A stretch of 64,000 nucleotides of DNA from Liopterus haemorrhoidalis (GCA_963971575.1 OZ020611.1:146718419-146782418), one strand, 5' to 3'. Numbered from the stretch's first letter, positions 11,851 through 22,096 are shown. Made by a program: numbers and translations. The notes: generated from the letters alone by a model not told the origin.

Positions 11851-12539
11851 TATACAACCGAACGTACCTCTTAAATAGTGATTTGATAACCCTATTATAT
11901 TCGTATATACATTCATACATAAATTTAATTTAGTTTTTTTATTTAAATAAAGGGATTAGCTTTTAATTAAATATTTAAAAATTATATAAAAAATTATATA
12001 AATATAGGGTTAGAAATTTAGTGAATATAAAAAAGTATGGAGACATTACTTTTTGTACAGGCTTGTTTTAAAATTCCAATGTAAAATATTGAATAGGTAA
12101 GAATAATTTATTCTAATTGTTACAGAACTTTTTTCTTGCTTTTGACCTGTACAAAAAGTACAACAAAAAAATATTGATAATAATGTAATGTTTATTAAAA
12201 AATATAATAAGTTTTCACACTTATGGTCACCACTGCTCTATTATGGCTCTACATACCTGGTTTACTTGTAAGGATTCGGATAAAAGTTTGAAACAAAATA
12301 AAATGAAAAGCAATAAATAATTCAATCAAAAATTTAATACTACTGACGTTCTATAATTTTTTACGGATCCCCCAGGTAAGAACCACTGCTCTAGATCTTA
12401 GAGCAACGTTTACTAGCCTATTTTTTGACTTCCGAACCCCTCTCAACATTATGTTTTTATTATAAACCTCTCTCAACATTTTTTATTTTTTTTTCATTTC
12501 GAATCCCTATCCCTATATTCTCTGAAATAATTTAATAGT

Positions 12540-13215
12540 AGATGCTCGTGGGTTAGTTTTGTATGCCCTATTCGTAGCCTTGTGAAGATGGTTTGTGTTC
12601 TTCTATCCGTGTTTAGATTCCAGACTTGTATATCAGGTTTGATGGATCTTAATTTGTTATTTTTTATTGCTGTCCATTTGGCTTGTTGTATTTTTTTTTT
12701 TTTAGTGCTGTGAAATGACCATTTGGATGTCTTTAATTGGGGTAAATGGATTTAGTGATTGTGTAGGTGTGGTGTTGTTAATGTAGTTATGTATGTCTTC
12801 GTTGCCTTCAATGCCCTTATGACTTGGAACTCATAAGAGTGTTATGTTGTGTTTGTCGGGTATTATAGTGTCGTGTGTCGTGTATAAGGTGTTGAATTTG
12901 TTGCGTGTTTTTTCGTTTTGTGTTGGGGTTTGTTATTTCCTATTTATATGATTGCACTCAGCAAATCGGTACAGTTAATATAGTTTGTCCTCTCTTTGTA
13001 CCTGAAAACATCTTTAATGGCTTGGTGGATGCTTTCAATTTCTGCGGTCGTTACTGAGACTGTTGGGGCAGGCTGTAGCTTCTTTTATTGTCGTCTAACA
13101 TAGAAGATTGTAACCTGGTCTTCCTTTGAACCCTATTGTAACCTGGTCTTCCTTTCTTGAGGCATCGGTGTATAAGATCTTTGTATTCTCTGGCTGTTTT
13201 CTTTTAATTTTTCTT
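12540..13215 (-). pseudogene. Non-LTR retrotransposon RNase H remnant
   Basis: Read on the minus strand with several stops and shifts: KILYTDASRKEDQVTIG (first catalytic Asp of RNase H), a middle block with a TD-type motif, then VPSHKGIEGNEDIH (HxGxxGNE block). This pattern is that of the RNase H domain of I/Jockey-type retrotransposons. It is related in type, and opposite in strand, to the element at 14470-18412. Confidence 0.6.
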
Positions 13216-13393
13216 AGTTCTTCCTGGAATTTCTCTGTAGACATTTTCTACTAAAGTGTCACTATCACCTTATTTAACATTTCAAAAGAAATTTTCAGTA
13301 TTTATAATAAGTTTTATAGTAATTTTTCACTTTTTTTTAATCACCAATGTTAATAACCGATTCACTCATAAACACGTCTCATCGTGGAATCCC

Positions 13394-13548
13394 TCCAAAC
13401 ATTTAAACGGAACTAAATGCAATAACTTTTTAATGATTCAAGTGGGCTTTTTACTGAACAAAATAATCAAAAGCCTCATTTAATAAAATAGATAAAAATT
13501 ACTAGTTTTTAAAATCTAGTTCCTCTTAAGCCAAAGAAACAGGCTATA
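13394..13548. mobile_element. Degenerate M1-family MITE
   Basis: Carries the M1 inner blocks GAACAAAATAATCAAAAGC and a degraded TAGTTCC...GAAACAGGCTA end. Both termini are decayed. Confidence 0.5.
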
Positions 13549-13650
13549 CTACAATTAAACAAACTAGGAAAACATGTATACTAATTTTAAATCGCATTGC
13601 ATAAAATAATATTTTTTGTTAAAACTATATTTTTTTAAATGCCTGAGGAG

Positions 13651-13902
13651 CAGTGGCTGCGCCAGCGGGAGGTCCAAGGAGGTTCGGCCCCCCCTTAAAA
13701 TTTTTTGCCCCCCTCAGATATGCTTGAAGAAAATTTAAAATTGGCCATATTTCGAATTGTCAAAGATGGAAGCGGGCCAAAGGCTTTCATCTTTTCAAAA
13801 TCAAAACCACCATATATTCATTAATATTTATAACGATAAAAAAAATGGTGCCCCCTCAAATATTCCCTGTCCCCCTGATTTTGAAAGCTAGCGCCGCCAC
13901 TG
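13651..13902. mobile_element. hAT-type MITE (CAGTGGCTGCGCCAGC ends)
   Basis: 252 bp; ends CAGTGGCTGCGCCAGC / GCTAGCGCCGCCACTG with an 8-bp duplication CTGAGGAG / CTGGGGAG (one mismatch). Internal C-rich tracts. Confidence 0.8.
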
Positions 13903-13910
13903 CTGGGGAG

Positions 13911-14469
13911 ACCATTGTATTTAAATGAAACAAATGGAAATTTTTCTTCTAAATATTTTTTGATATAATGCTTCTTAGACCGTATGTCGTCTGCATTTTC
14001 TTTTTTTTTTTTGTAATTAAAACTACATTTGCACGATTATATCTACAGAAATTTTGTCATGTGTAACTCATGTGTCACATTTAACAGATGTTAATAAAAA
14101 ATTAAACGTTTTAATTAAAAAGACAACGGAAATAATTTGTGACGTCATTACATTTTTCGCTAATTTATACACCTTTAAATAGTAATAAACGAATGACCTA
14201 AATAATTAACAACCGGCTCGCCCAAAAAAATAATCGGAAGACGATGCCCGTAAAACAACTATTAGTTTCACAGTATATGTGTTCGCGGATGAAAAATTCC
14301 AGACAGTCAATCATTCAATCAGAATCGCAATCGTAAATGCAGACGCAATTAATGAATTGTAAGCTGTATTTCATTATTGGCTATGTAAAATATTGTGTAA
14401 TATATTTTTCTTAAGTAATTTAATTAATAAATTTGATTTTATATTTAATTGTAATTTAATTTGTAATAA
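13911..14469. other. Non-coding stretch upstream of retrotransposon
   Basis: AT-rich sequence with no gene recognised. The 5' truncation point of the retrotransposon lies near 14470. Confidence 0.3.
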
Positions 14470-15237
14470 TGAGTAATAAGTCTATACACACAGCATTTGC
14501 CAGAAAACAACACCTTATAGCAGTATATTTCGACATAGAAAAAGCATATGATACAACCTGGAAACAAAACATAGTCAGTACCCTTCAACAACTAAAATAC
14601 AAGGGAATATGCTTTGTTTTATAAATGAATTCTTAAGCGACAGAAATTTTAAAGTAAGAGCAAACGGAAAGCTATCAAATGAAAAATGTCAACAAAACGG
14701 TATACCACAGGGAGCTACTTTAAGCTTAATGGTGCCTGTCCACTTGAGAGTAAATAGTGGCGAGAAGCTCTCGATAGCAGTTACTCTCAAATGGACAGGC
14801 ATCTGAGAGTAACTCGCAGAAAGTGGCGAGCTACTCTCCGAGAGCTAACTACTCTCAACGTACTCGCAAGTGGACACGTGCTCCCTACACTCTCCGAGAG
14901 TAGCTCGCCAAATACGAACTGTGTTCGAATTCCTGAGAGTACTCTCGAGAGCTGTCTGCTTACAAGATGTTCAAAAATTCATCACCGGAGGATATAAATA
15001 AATTAATCGGCTTGTACGAACTCCTGGAAATTCTGTCGATCGTAAAATGTGTCGATTACCGTGACAGAATGAAAAAACATAATGTTTTGTAGGAAATTTT
15101 ATACCCCCAAATTTAGAAAATTACCAACCTATTAACCATTTTTTTTTAAATTTAATTAAAAATAATTAATTAGTTTAAATTTAATTCAATTTAAAAATAA
15201 TAATATATATGTTTTTTTTTATTAAAATAAAGTTTAA

Positions 15238-15306
15238 AACATTATGTGCCTGATTAAAAGAATTATTTTGATAGAATAAATTATGTAAATTTTTACCTTT
15301 GTTAAT
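15238..15306 (+). tRNA. trnI: mitochondrial trnI copy in NUMT (non-functional)
   Basis: GTGCCTGATTAAAAG (D-arm side) and TTTTGATAGAATAAATTATG (anticodon arm with GAT) match insect mitochondrial tRNA-Ile. Pairing of the acceptor stem is imperfect. A nuclear copy, not expected to be expressed as a tRNA. Confidence 0.75.
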
Positions 15307-15354
15307 AACTAATCACCCCAAATAATTAAGTAGAGCCTAAAATAAAATTATTAA

Positions 15355-15438
15355 ATTATTTTAGTAATTACATTTAATTGAATTAAACTATTTTTTAAAG
15401 TATCAAAAAACTTTGTACATCATCTACTAAAATGTAAT
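15355..15438 (-). tRNA. trnQ: mitochondrial trnQ copy in NUMT (non-functional)
   Basis: On the minus strand ACAAAGTTTTTTGATACTTT carries the TTG anticodon in a loop like that of insect mitochondrial tRNA-Gln, in the expected antisense orientation between trnI and trnM. Ends are approximate. Confidence 0.65.
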
Positions 15439-15444
15439 AAACAA

Positions 15445-15510
15445 CAAAATATGCTAATTAAGCTTTTAGGTACATACCCCAAATATAAAGGTAATAACCC
15501 TTTTCTTTTT
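15445..15510 (+). tRNA. trnM: mitochondrial trnM copy in NUMT (non-functional)
   Basis: GCTAATTAAGCTTTTAGGTA, then CATACCCCAAATATAAAGG and CCCTTTT, match insect mitochondrial tRNA-Met with CAT anticodon. It is directly followed by nad2, as in mitochondrial genomes. Confidence 0.75.
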
Positions 15511-15876
15511 AATATCTATTTTTTTTTTTTTATCACCTTTATTTGCAGGAAGAATAATCTCTATTTCTTCAATTTCATAAATAGGGGCGTGAATAGGATT
15601 AGAAATTAATTTACTTTCCTTTCTTTTACTTTACATTCCTTTATTAAGAAAAAAGAAAAATCATATTCCTTTAAATCTTCTATTAAATATTTTTTAATAC
15701 AAGCTATAGCTTCAACTATTTTTATTTGCAATTTTATTAATAATATTTAAAATAAATTTTATAAGAAAATTATTAAAAGTACATAAATTTTTAATAATAT
15801 TAATCAATTCAACTTTATTATTAAAAATAGATGCAGCACCATTTCATTTTTGATTTTCAGAAATTATTGAAGGCAC
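15511..15876 (+). pseudogene. nad2: nad2 (ND2) 5' part, nuclear copy
   Basis: Mitochondrial-code reading gives ISSIS-x-MGAWMGLEINLL, then after a shift KSSIKYFLMQAMASTMFI and later STLLLKMDAAPFHFWFSEII, the N-terminal half of NADH dehydrogenase subunit 2. Several indels are present, and the match stops near 15876. Confidence 0.8.
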
Positions 15877-16276
15877 CTAAAACACATCTTCTATCAATCC
15901 ATGACTTAATCCAGCAGATTTTTTTATTCAACTTTTTCTTTTTTATAAATAGTTAGAATTATTACAGCTGCTGCGACCTTTCTATAGTACGACGCCATCT
16001 TGGCTACTCTCCACAACTGATCAAGTGGACACAGACTTGAGAGTTCTCTCGAGAGTAACTCTCGAGAGCAACTCGCAAGGTACTCTCGAGAGTCCACCCG
16101 ATCGAAATCAGCTCTCTAGTGGACAAACCCGTGAGAGTTACTCTCGAGAGTTACTCTCGAGAGTACTCTCAAGTGGACAGGCACCTTAACACTATTCCTG
16201 ATAGCTATTAATAACATAACAGCAAATATAAATTCTCCGGTAAACACATATCTTTTCGCGGACGACCTAGCCATTT

Positions 16277-16726
16277 ATGCGAAACGTTCCATCCGAATAC
16301 AGACAATATACCGACGCCACCAAAAGAAATAATGAAGTCAAGATAGCCTACATCCACAACAACACAGTAAAAAGCTATCAACTTCCAGACACAGTTTCCA
16401 TCAACACCTCTGAAATGGAAAGCATATATGAGGCTGTTAAATATGCACTAACATCTGCAGCAAATACCCATTTTGCCATCTGCACTGATTCCCTGGTAGC
16501 AGCAACCGAGATACATAATCTAAAAAGCAGAAGTGTGAGAACAGTCCAGGAAATGGTCCACCATTCTAAATCCACACGAGACGTGAACTTAACAATTGTT
16601 TGGATTCCCTGTCACGTTGGAATTCCAGGTAATGAACTCGCAGACAGCACGGCAAAAAACAGCAAAAATGCCCCACTCAGGAACATCACAACACCCGCAA
16701 AAGACTTCCAAAAAATAATTAGATAA
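16277..16726 (+). pseudogene. Retrotransposon RNase H domain
   Basis: 149-residue frame. RNase H catalytic pattern is complete: YTDAT (Asp), SEMESIYEAV (Glu), ICTDSLVA (Asp) and IVWIPCHVGIPGNELADSTA (HxGxxGNExAD). RNase H in a non-LTR element points to the I/Jockey group. It ends at a stop near 16726, shortly before the MITE at 16772. Confidence 0.8.
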
Positions 16727-16771
16727 AAGGCAAAAATACATCAAAATTATTTATGGACAAATGTCTCCAAC

Positions 16772-17003
16772 CAGAGCCGCAGTAAGGGGGGGGGGCGACG
16801 GCCCCCAGCGCACTAAGGAAAAGGGCGCCACATTGCGAAGGTGAGGACCCTTTTTTTTTTTGCTCATCATTTGGATTTTGGGAGGTGAGGACTTTTTTTT
16901 TTGCTCATCACTTGGATTTTGGGAGGTGAGGACCACCTTTTTTTGCCAAGGGCGCCAAAACACAGTTTTGCTCCTAGCGCAAGTTTTCCTTACTGCGGCT
17001 CTG
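16772..17003. mobile_element. hAT-type MITE, family B, with 40-bp T-rich units
   Basis: 232 bp; inverted ends CAGAGCCGCAGTAAGG / CCTTACTGCGGCTCTG and a perfect 8-bp duplication TCTCCAAC (16764-16771, 17004-17011). It contains about 2.5 units of the GCTCATCACTT...GGAGGTGAGGACC-T(8-10) repeat. The same family is at 58066-58325. It interrupts the retrotransposon 3' ORF. Confidence 0.9.
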
Positions 17004-17004
17004 T

Positions 17005-17338
17005 CTCCAACAATAAACTGCGTCAAGTTAAAGAAGACACAAATATATGGAACTTGAACAGAAGCAGGAAACAACAAACTATGCTCACTAGACTGAGAAT
17101 TGGGCACACTAAAATCACACACGAACACCTACTTGCACGAAGTGAATCCAAAATCTGCACACAGTGCAATACACCTCTAACAGTGGAACATATAGTAATA
17201 GACTGTCCTAAATATTGCATCAACCGAATTAAATACAAGACACCAAACACCTTTAAAGAAGCACTCCAGAACAATAACACTTCAACCCCCAACCTGATCA
17301 ACTTCCTAAATGAAGAAAACCTCACAAATGAAATATAA
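17005..17338 (+). pseudogene. Retrotransposon ORF C-terminal region
   Basis: After the MITE the frame resumes with NNKLRQVKEDTNIWNL, LTRLRIGHTKITHEHLL and CTQCNTPLTVEHIVIDCPKY. This is the zinc-knuckle-like tail (CxxC...H...C) that follows RNase H in I/Jockey-type ORF2, ending NEENLTNEI-stop. Confidence 0.75.
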
Positions 17339-17484
17339 AAGATATGTATCTAAGTAATATATGTAATCGTACATATATAATTAGCTAATGTGTGTTTGTG
17401 ATCTGGGTAACACTGTGACGTCTTTGTTCCTAAGGTTCTCGTGATTGGCTAACTGGGGACTCTTGAGGTCTCTTGATTGACAGG

Positions 17485-17935
17485 TATTTTGCAGGTTTAT
17501 TATCTAAGAATCTATGAATATAATTACATATAGAAATTTGTAGGATTTCGTAGGCATAAACAAGAAACTATAGATACTACTATATGATTTGACCGATATA
17601 AACAATATTTTGAAGATTTATTCTCTAAGAAACTGCGAATTAAATAACATATAGAAATGTCTAGGGTTTCGTAGGCATAAACAAGAAACTCTAGACACTC
17701 CTATATACTTTAACCGATATGAACAATATTTTGCAGATTTATTCTCTAAGAATCTACAAATATAATTATATATAGAAATATCTAGGATTTCGTGGGCATA
17801 AAAAAGAAACTTTAGACACTCTTATATCCTTTGACCGATATGAACAATATTTTGTAGATTTATTCTCTAAGAATCTACGAATATAATTACATACATAAAT
17901 GTCTAGGGTTTCGTAAGCATAAATTAACGTCTCAA
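17485..17935. repeat. 121-bp tandem repeat, about 3.7 copies
   Basis: The block GTTTCGTAGGCATAAACAAG recurs at 17544, 17665, 17786 and 17907, a constant 121-bp step. It is part of the retrotransposon 3' region. Confidence 0.9.
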
Positions 17936-18086
17936 ATTATTTTTAGTTTTAACAATATAAATGTAATGGTACTGAGTAACTATGAATCGTTTTCCCATCT
18001 TAAAAAGTTCTTGAATAAATAATCTAACTATATAATTAGCAAGTGTCTGTATGTAGTGTCGGTAAAATTATGATGTGAATTTTTCC

Positions 18087-18210
18087 TAAGGTTCTCATGA
18101 TTGGCTAACTGGAGACACCCTGTCTCTTGATTGGCTGACAGGTGACTTCCTTTCCCTTGATTGGCTAACGGATGATATCCTGTCCCGTGATTCGCTGACC
18201 GGCGATAAAA
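18087..18210. repeat. 30-bp tandem repeat around TGATTGGCTAAC
   Basis: Four units of about 30 bp, each starting TGATTGGCTAAC or TGATTGGCTGAC (the last TGATTCGCTGAC). A single related unit lies at 17438-17470, before the 121-bp array. ATTGGC is an inverted CCAAT box. Confidence 0.8.
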
Positions 18211-18412
18211 TATAATTAACGTATATTAATACGTTAAAAAATAAAACCAAATACACATACAAACAATTGACATTCTTATATTATAAATCCGTCATTGTTG
18301 ACGATAATAACCTAGTATTATAATAAATGTAATAACCAATAACTGACACTAAAAATCATGTTATTGAAGCGTCATGAAATAAAGATTAATAAAAAAAATA
18401 AAATAAAAAAAA

Positions 18413-19574
18413 AGAGTCCCAAATCTTAAACCGGATCTAAACAGGATTATTATTTTCTTAAGTTATTGCACTTCGGGCTTTTGTTGCACTTCGATCCGTT
18501 TTTTTCTGCCCATTTGATACTTTAGATTAACTTTCAACCCACTCCCCCGCCTTCGACGTCCTGAAGACATCCTGGCTACACCACTGCCCGAATGCACCAG
18601 TGGTTCAGAACACAGCTGCAAATAAATATGATAACAAATAAAAAGTTCAATATAAATGAAAACTTTATTTACTCATTCAAAAACAAATTTTTATTTTGAA
18701 GATATATTCCATAAAATAATTTTATACAAATAACTTTACCTCATTTTAATACCAGTTATTCTTGTTAATACAATTTTTGATTAACATTTTTAGTTATTGT
18801 AATATTTGTCGTAATACCCTTCTCAAATATTCAGTTAGTTGCAAATACTTTTTATATATCTTATACAGTTTTAAAGACTCAATACAAGAAAAATGGTGGG
18901 GAAAATTAAAATATCAGCTGTGGCCACCACAGGACCGACCGCCATCATACAGTACTTATATAAATTACATTCTAGCAGCAGAGTAGAAATAACTTGACCT
19001 AATATTTTCTAACAGAGATATTATTTATCATGACCATGGAAACGTTACATATAAATATGAAAAAATTGAGACTTGGAAAAAATTTTGAAAAATTTTACAG
19101 AAATTATTCGAAATTTTTCGTTTTATCAAAAAACGTCTCAAATAAAAGTTATTAGTTATTGCTTTTATAGCAACTTTTGTTTAATACATTTTTTCAAGAT
19201 ATTTTTCTATTGTGAAATATTCGCAAAAATCTTAAAATCGACACGAGTAAACTCCCATTTTTAGTGCCATTGATGGCAGAAGCTTGAATATGAAGTTTCA
19301 TAAAAATCCTTTTAGCCGAATATGCTCTACACGTGTACAGAGACAGACGGACAGACAGACGGACAGACAGACAGACAGACGGACGGACAGACAGACCGAG
19401 AGACATCATGCTAAAAATAGTCAAAACGTTATGTAGGGACCTCAATTCGTGGAGATCCATCGAAATGTCGAAACGTCAAAATTGGTATGATCACAATACC
19501 TCCCTTACCACATATATGTTGGCGGTCGGTAAAAATAGTTTTGTTAATTTTACTAATCTGTTAATGTGGATTCA
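18413..19574. other. Non-coding stretch with one unexplained ORF and a GACA microsatellite
   Basis: A frame near 18871-18986 reads QEKWWGKLKYQLWPPQDRPP and ends ILAAE-stop. Its complexity is high, but the family was not recognised. It could be an old exon or a transposon ORF. A (GACA)n run lies at 19342-19396, inside a dispersed repeat carrying TACACGTGTACAGAGACAGA. Confidence 0.3.
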
Positions 19575-20692
19575 AAAAATTGATGTGAAGTGTGAATTTT
19601 CACATATTTCAGGGTTTCGCAGGTATTTAGTAAGTGAATGATGATTATTTGGGATGCCAAAACAAATTTTATGTAAAAATATTTTTTTGTTAATTCAAAT
19701 GCCTAATACCATTATTTAGGTTTCTAAATATGTGCAGTATTTTTTTTATATAGCAAGGTTCATTAATATTTTGAAAATTGCGCCTATGGTTTCCATTGGT
19801 TGTTTTAAGTCATAACTCCGCCCCTTTGATTTCGTGTATTCAATTTCAACAATTTCCAATGGTTATTAAATTTACGCTTTTAAAAATTAAATGCAACATT
19901 TGCCCAAATATAACTAGAATTTTGAAAAATAATTTAAACAAAATAAAAATGCAAAAAAAAACAGAAAAAATAAAATTATCTCGAGACCGGAGCGAACCTT
20001 AGTTTGCAAATTAGGACGCGAGCATGCTAACCTAGGGTGACCAGACGTACTTTTTTTTGTTTTGCCTCACTTCTATTTTGGAAGTAAGGACTTTTTTTTG
20101 CTCATCACTTCTATTTTGGGAGTGAGGACCTCTTTGTTTGCTCATCACTTGTATTTTTGGAGTGAGGATCTTTTTTTTTGCTCATCACTTGTATTTTTGG
20201 AGTGAGGATCTTTTTTTTAGTATACTTTTTTTCTGTAAAAAAAATCTGGTCAGCCTATGCTAACCATTACACTATCAGAGCATGCTGGTTTAATGTGTTA
20301 CATAAGATATTAAATATTTTACATAGTCAAGCAAAAAACACAAAAATGCGTTATTTTCCGAAAACATAATCTGATCAAAAATTCCTGTTGTACTATTCCG
20401 GTTCACACAAATGTACATTACTTAGAATTTTTTCAGATTTTTAGTTTAAACCATCTGGGCTACAGGGTTTGGGACAACATTTTTTTTGCACAATTTTGGC
20501 AAAAATCGCGTCAAAATTAAATTTTGATCGTTAATCCGTTTGAAGGATTAACTCAGATTACTCAGATTTTTACAAAAATATATATTTTTTTTCGATGCCA
20601 TTTAGCCGTTTGGCTACAATTTTTACCGAACAGACAGACAGACGACAAAATGACGGTATAATGGTTTTTTGATCATACCTACAAAACCCTAA
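19575..20692 (-). mobile_element. R1-family repeat with tRNA-like module, hAT MITE inserted
   Basis: Inverted copy of 34366-35467. It shares the end GGGTTTCGCAGGTATT, the CAATGGTTATTAAATTTACG block, a tRNA-like region with box-B-type GGTTCGCTCC (about 19989-20000, minus strand), and an outer end AGGGTTTTGTAGGTATGATC. The hAT MITE 20032-20256 sits in the tRNA-like part. No ORF. Confidence 0.65.
20032..20256. mobile_element. hAT-type MITE, family A, made mostly of 40-bp T-rich units
   Basis: Ends CTAGGGTGACCAGA / TCTGGTCAGCCT with a perfect 8-bp duplication ATGCTAAC (20024-20031, 20257-20264). The interior is about 3.9 exact 40-bp units (GCTCATCACTT, GTATTTTTGGAGTGAGGA, T-run). Confidence 0.88.
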
Positions 20693-20804
20693 AAATTATG
20701 GGGAAAAAATATTAATAAACAATCACGCATCAAACAGAAAACAAACGAACTAGCGCACGCAAGCGTTTTGCATGTTTACTATTTGTTTTATCATTATTAG
20801 GTAT

Positions 20805-22096
20805 GTTCGATTTGCACCTTCGCGTTATACTGCTAAACGCTAACAGTAAAACGCTGCAGTTAGCAGTTTACTACTAAAAACTGGTAACATACAGCGAGTT
20901 TAATTTTCTGTTCGATTTGTTTATACGTAAAGAATAAGAAGTACGTCTGACGTAAATGTTAAATGTCGGATAAATTTCCAGGTTAAGAATCTATTTACGA
21001 TTTGGTTCGGAGATTATCTTGTGTGTCGAATAGGGTGACCAGACGTATTCTTTTTAACAGTATTATACTCTTTTTTGAGTAATATTTTCTATACTCGTAC
21101 TTTTTATAAAAAAAAAACATGAATATACTCTTTTTTGATGGTCACTTGTTTTTATTACTTCTAGTTTAGAAGTGAGGACCTTTTTTTTGCTCATCACTTC
21201 TATTTTGGGAGTGAAGACCTTTTTTTTTTTGCTCGTCACTAGTATTTTTGAATGAGGACCTCTGTTTTTTGCTCATTATTTGAATTTTTGGAGTGTAACC
21301 TTTTTTTTTAGTATACTCTTTTTCTGTGAAAAAAATCTGGTCTGCCTAGTGTCGAAATGGTGCAAAATATTATATATGTTTAATGGATCTTGAAATATTA
21401 TCAAATCCAGAATCATCTGATTCAGATTTTGATTTTTCGAGTTCGGATGATGAAGTTATGAACTGTATTTGCGAGGTTTACAAAATGCCCCAGGATAGAA
21501 AAACTGAAAAATTTTGTAGAAACTATTCGCGACTGCAAATAACAGTGAGACATCTGGTGGTGACTGGCTAAATTAAACAGAAGCGTATATTTGGATAATA
21601 TTTGTAACGTGTTGTGCTGCAGTTTATGTGAATTAAGAAGTATTTTAAAATATAGTGACTTAAATACAATGCTTTTTTGCCGAAATATTATTTGAACAGA
21701 TAAATATTAAGAAAAAACTTCTGACATATACGCTTCTCGCCCGCCATCAGATGTTGTACGCAGCGCCGCCAACGTTAGTTTCAGTCGCGAATTGTCCCAG
21801 GATATTAAAAAAAAAGAATTTGTAAGACATTAGCCATCAAAGAATATAGTATAAACATCAAAACAAATATGCTAGCCATATTCCTGTCAAAAAGTCAAAA
21901 ATAAAGTACCAACCATTTATTCTTTAACTATGGTACCAACTCAAAAAGGTAAACAAACACAGCCGTAACAAATAATTCGAAAGAGAATCAAGCAACTTTT
22001 TCGCAGTAGCGTCATAAACTGGCAGTAAATTACTACAAATCGAACAGATTTTTTTAACGCGGCGGTAAACAGTAACTGCAAATGTGCAAATCGAAC
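20805..22096. mobile_element. PIF/Harbinger-like element (GTTCGATTTGCAC ends)
   Basis: Inverted ends GTTCGATTTGCAC at 20805-20817 and 22084-22096, with further TTCGATTTG copies inside both ends. An ORF at 21383-21571 (MDLEILSNPESSDSDFDF, acidic Ser-rich) resembles the disordered N-terminus of Harbinger transposases. The rest of the transposase is missing. A hAT MITE is nested at 21031-21348. Confidence 0.5.
21031..21348. mobile_element. hAT-type MITE, family A, with 40-bp T-rich units
   Basis: 318 bp; ends TAGGGTGACCAGA / TCTGGTCTGCCTA with a perfect 8-bp duplication GTGTCGAA (21023-21030, 21349-21356). It contains about four diverged 40-bp units. Confidence 0.88.

Larger units (their letters stand above)
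10279..12391. mobile_element. Possible hAT element split by a Tc1-like insertion
   Basis: Left CAGTGGTCC and right ACCACTG are inverted and lead into GCCCCC / GGATCCCCC tracts typical of hAT MITE ends. The flanks (TCCTAGTT / CTCTAGAT) match only partly, so the boundary call is weak. Most of the interval is the nested element 10355-11850. Confidence 0.35.
15120..15880 (+). other. Nuclear mitochondrial segment (NUMT): trnI-trnQ-trnM-nad2
   Basis: Contains, in the ancestral insect order and orientation, sequences matching mitochondrial trnI, trnQ (antisense), trnM and the first half of nad2. The very AT-rich stretch at 15120-15235 may be part of the control region. nad2 read with the invertebrate mitochondrial code uses TGA as Trp (GAWMGLEINLLSF) and ATA as Met, and reaches GAAPFHFWFSEIIEG. 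Small shifts and one TGA to TAA change show that it is decayed. It lies wholly inside the Harbinger-like element. Confidence 0.85.
14730..16185. mobile_element. PIF/Harbinger-like element with CTCTCGAGAG subterminal repeats
   Basis: 1456 bp bounded by TTAA (14726-14729, 16186-16189; could be read as TTA). Inverted ends are TGGTGCCTGTCCACTTGAGA / complementary. Each end carries many copies of ACTCTCGAGAG-type palindromes over about 200 bp, a layout expected of transposase binding sites. An ORF piece at 14967-15091 (MFKNSSPEDINKL...DYRDRMKKHNVL) resembles the start of a MADF domain, the DNA-binding partner protein of PIF/Harbinger elements. The centre is filled by mitochondrial DNA (about 15235-15880). 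No transposase. Confidence 0.65.
14475..16275 (+). pseudogene. Reverse transcriptase fragment, split by a transposon
   Basis: The left part reads HLIAVYFDIEKAYDTTW (first catalytic Asp), then after a one-base shift near 14605 FINEFLSDRNF and QNGIPQGATLSL. The right part (16186 on) reads TLFLIAINNIT and YLFADDLAIYAK, where FADD is the catalytic box. Removing 14730-16185 with one copy of TTA(A) joins the two parts in frame with no lost codon. This confirms that the insertion followed RT coding sequence. Confidence 0.8.
14470..18412 (+). mobile_element. I/Jockey-type non-LTR retrotransposon, truncated, with two nested insertions
   Basis: 5'-truncated element. The RT fragment is at 14470-14729 and 16186-16275, RNase H at about 16280-16720, and a cysteine-rich tail ORF at 17005-17338. 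A repeat-rich 3' region (17390-18350) ends in an A-rich tail at 18375-18412. Insertions at 14730-16185 (Harbinger-like with mitochondrial DNA) and 16772-17003 (hAT MITE) interrupt it. RT and RNase H are joined directly, so the part between them is deleted. Confidence 0.8.

Noticed and set aside
14609..14997. Two short plus-strand ORFs as genes
   Set aside because: The first is RT debris and the second is read through transposon terminal repeats.
15238..15510. Functional nuclear tRNA genes
   Set aside because: They match mitochondrial tRNAs in mitochondrial order, contiguous with nad2, and sit inside a transposon; a NUMT explains them.
17485..17935. Centromeric-type satellite
   Set aside because: Fewer than four copies, bounded by the retrotransposon body and its A-rich tail.
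19342..19396. CRISPR-like regular repeats
   Set aside because: It is a plain (GACA)n microsatellite in a eukaryotic repeat; no spacers or cas genes.
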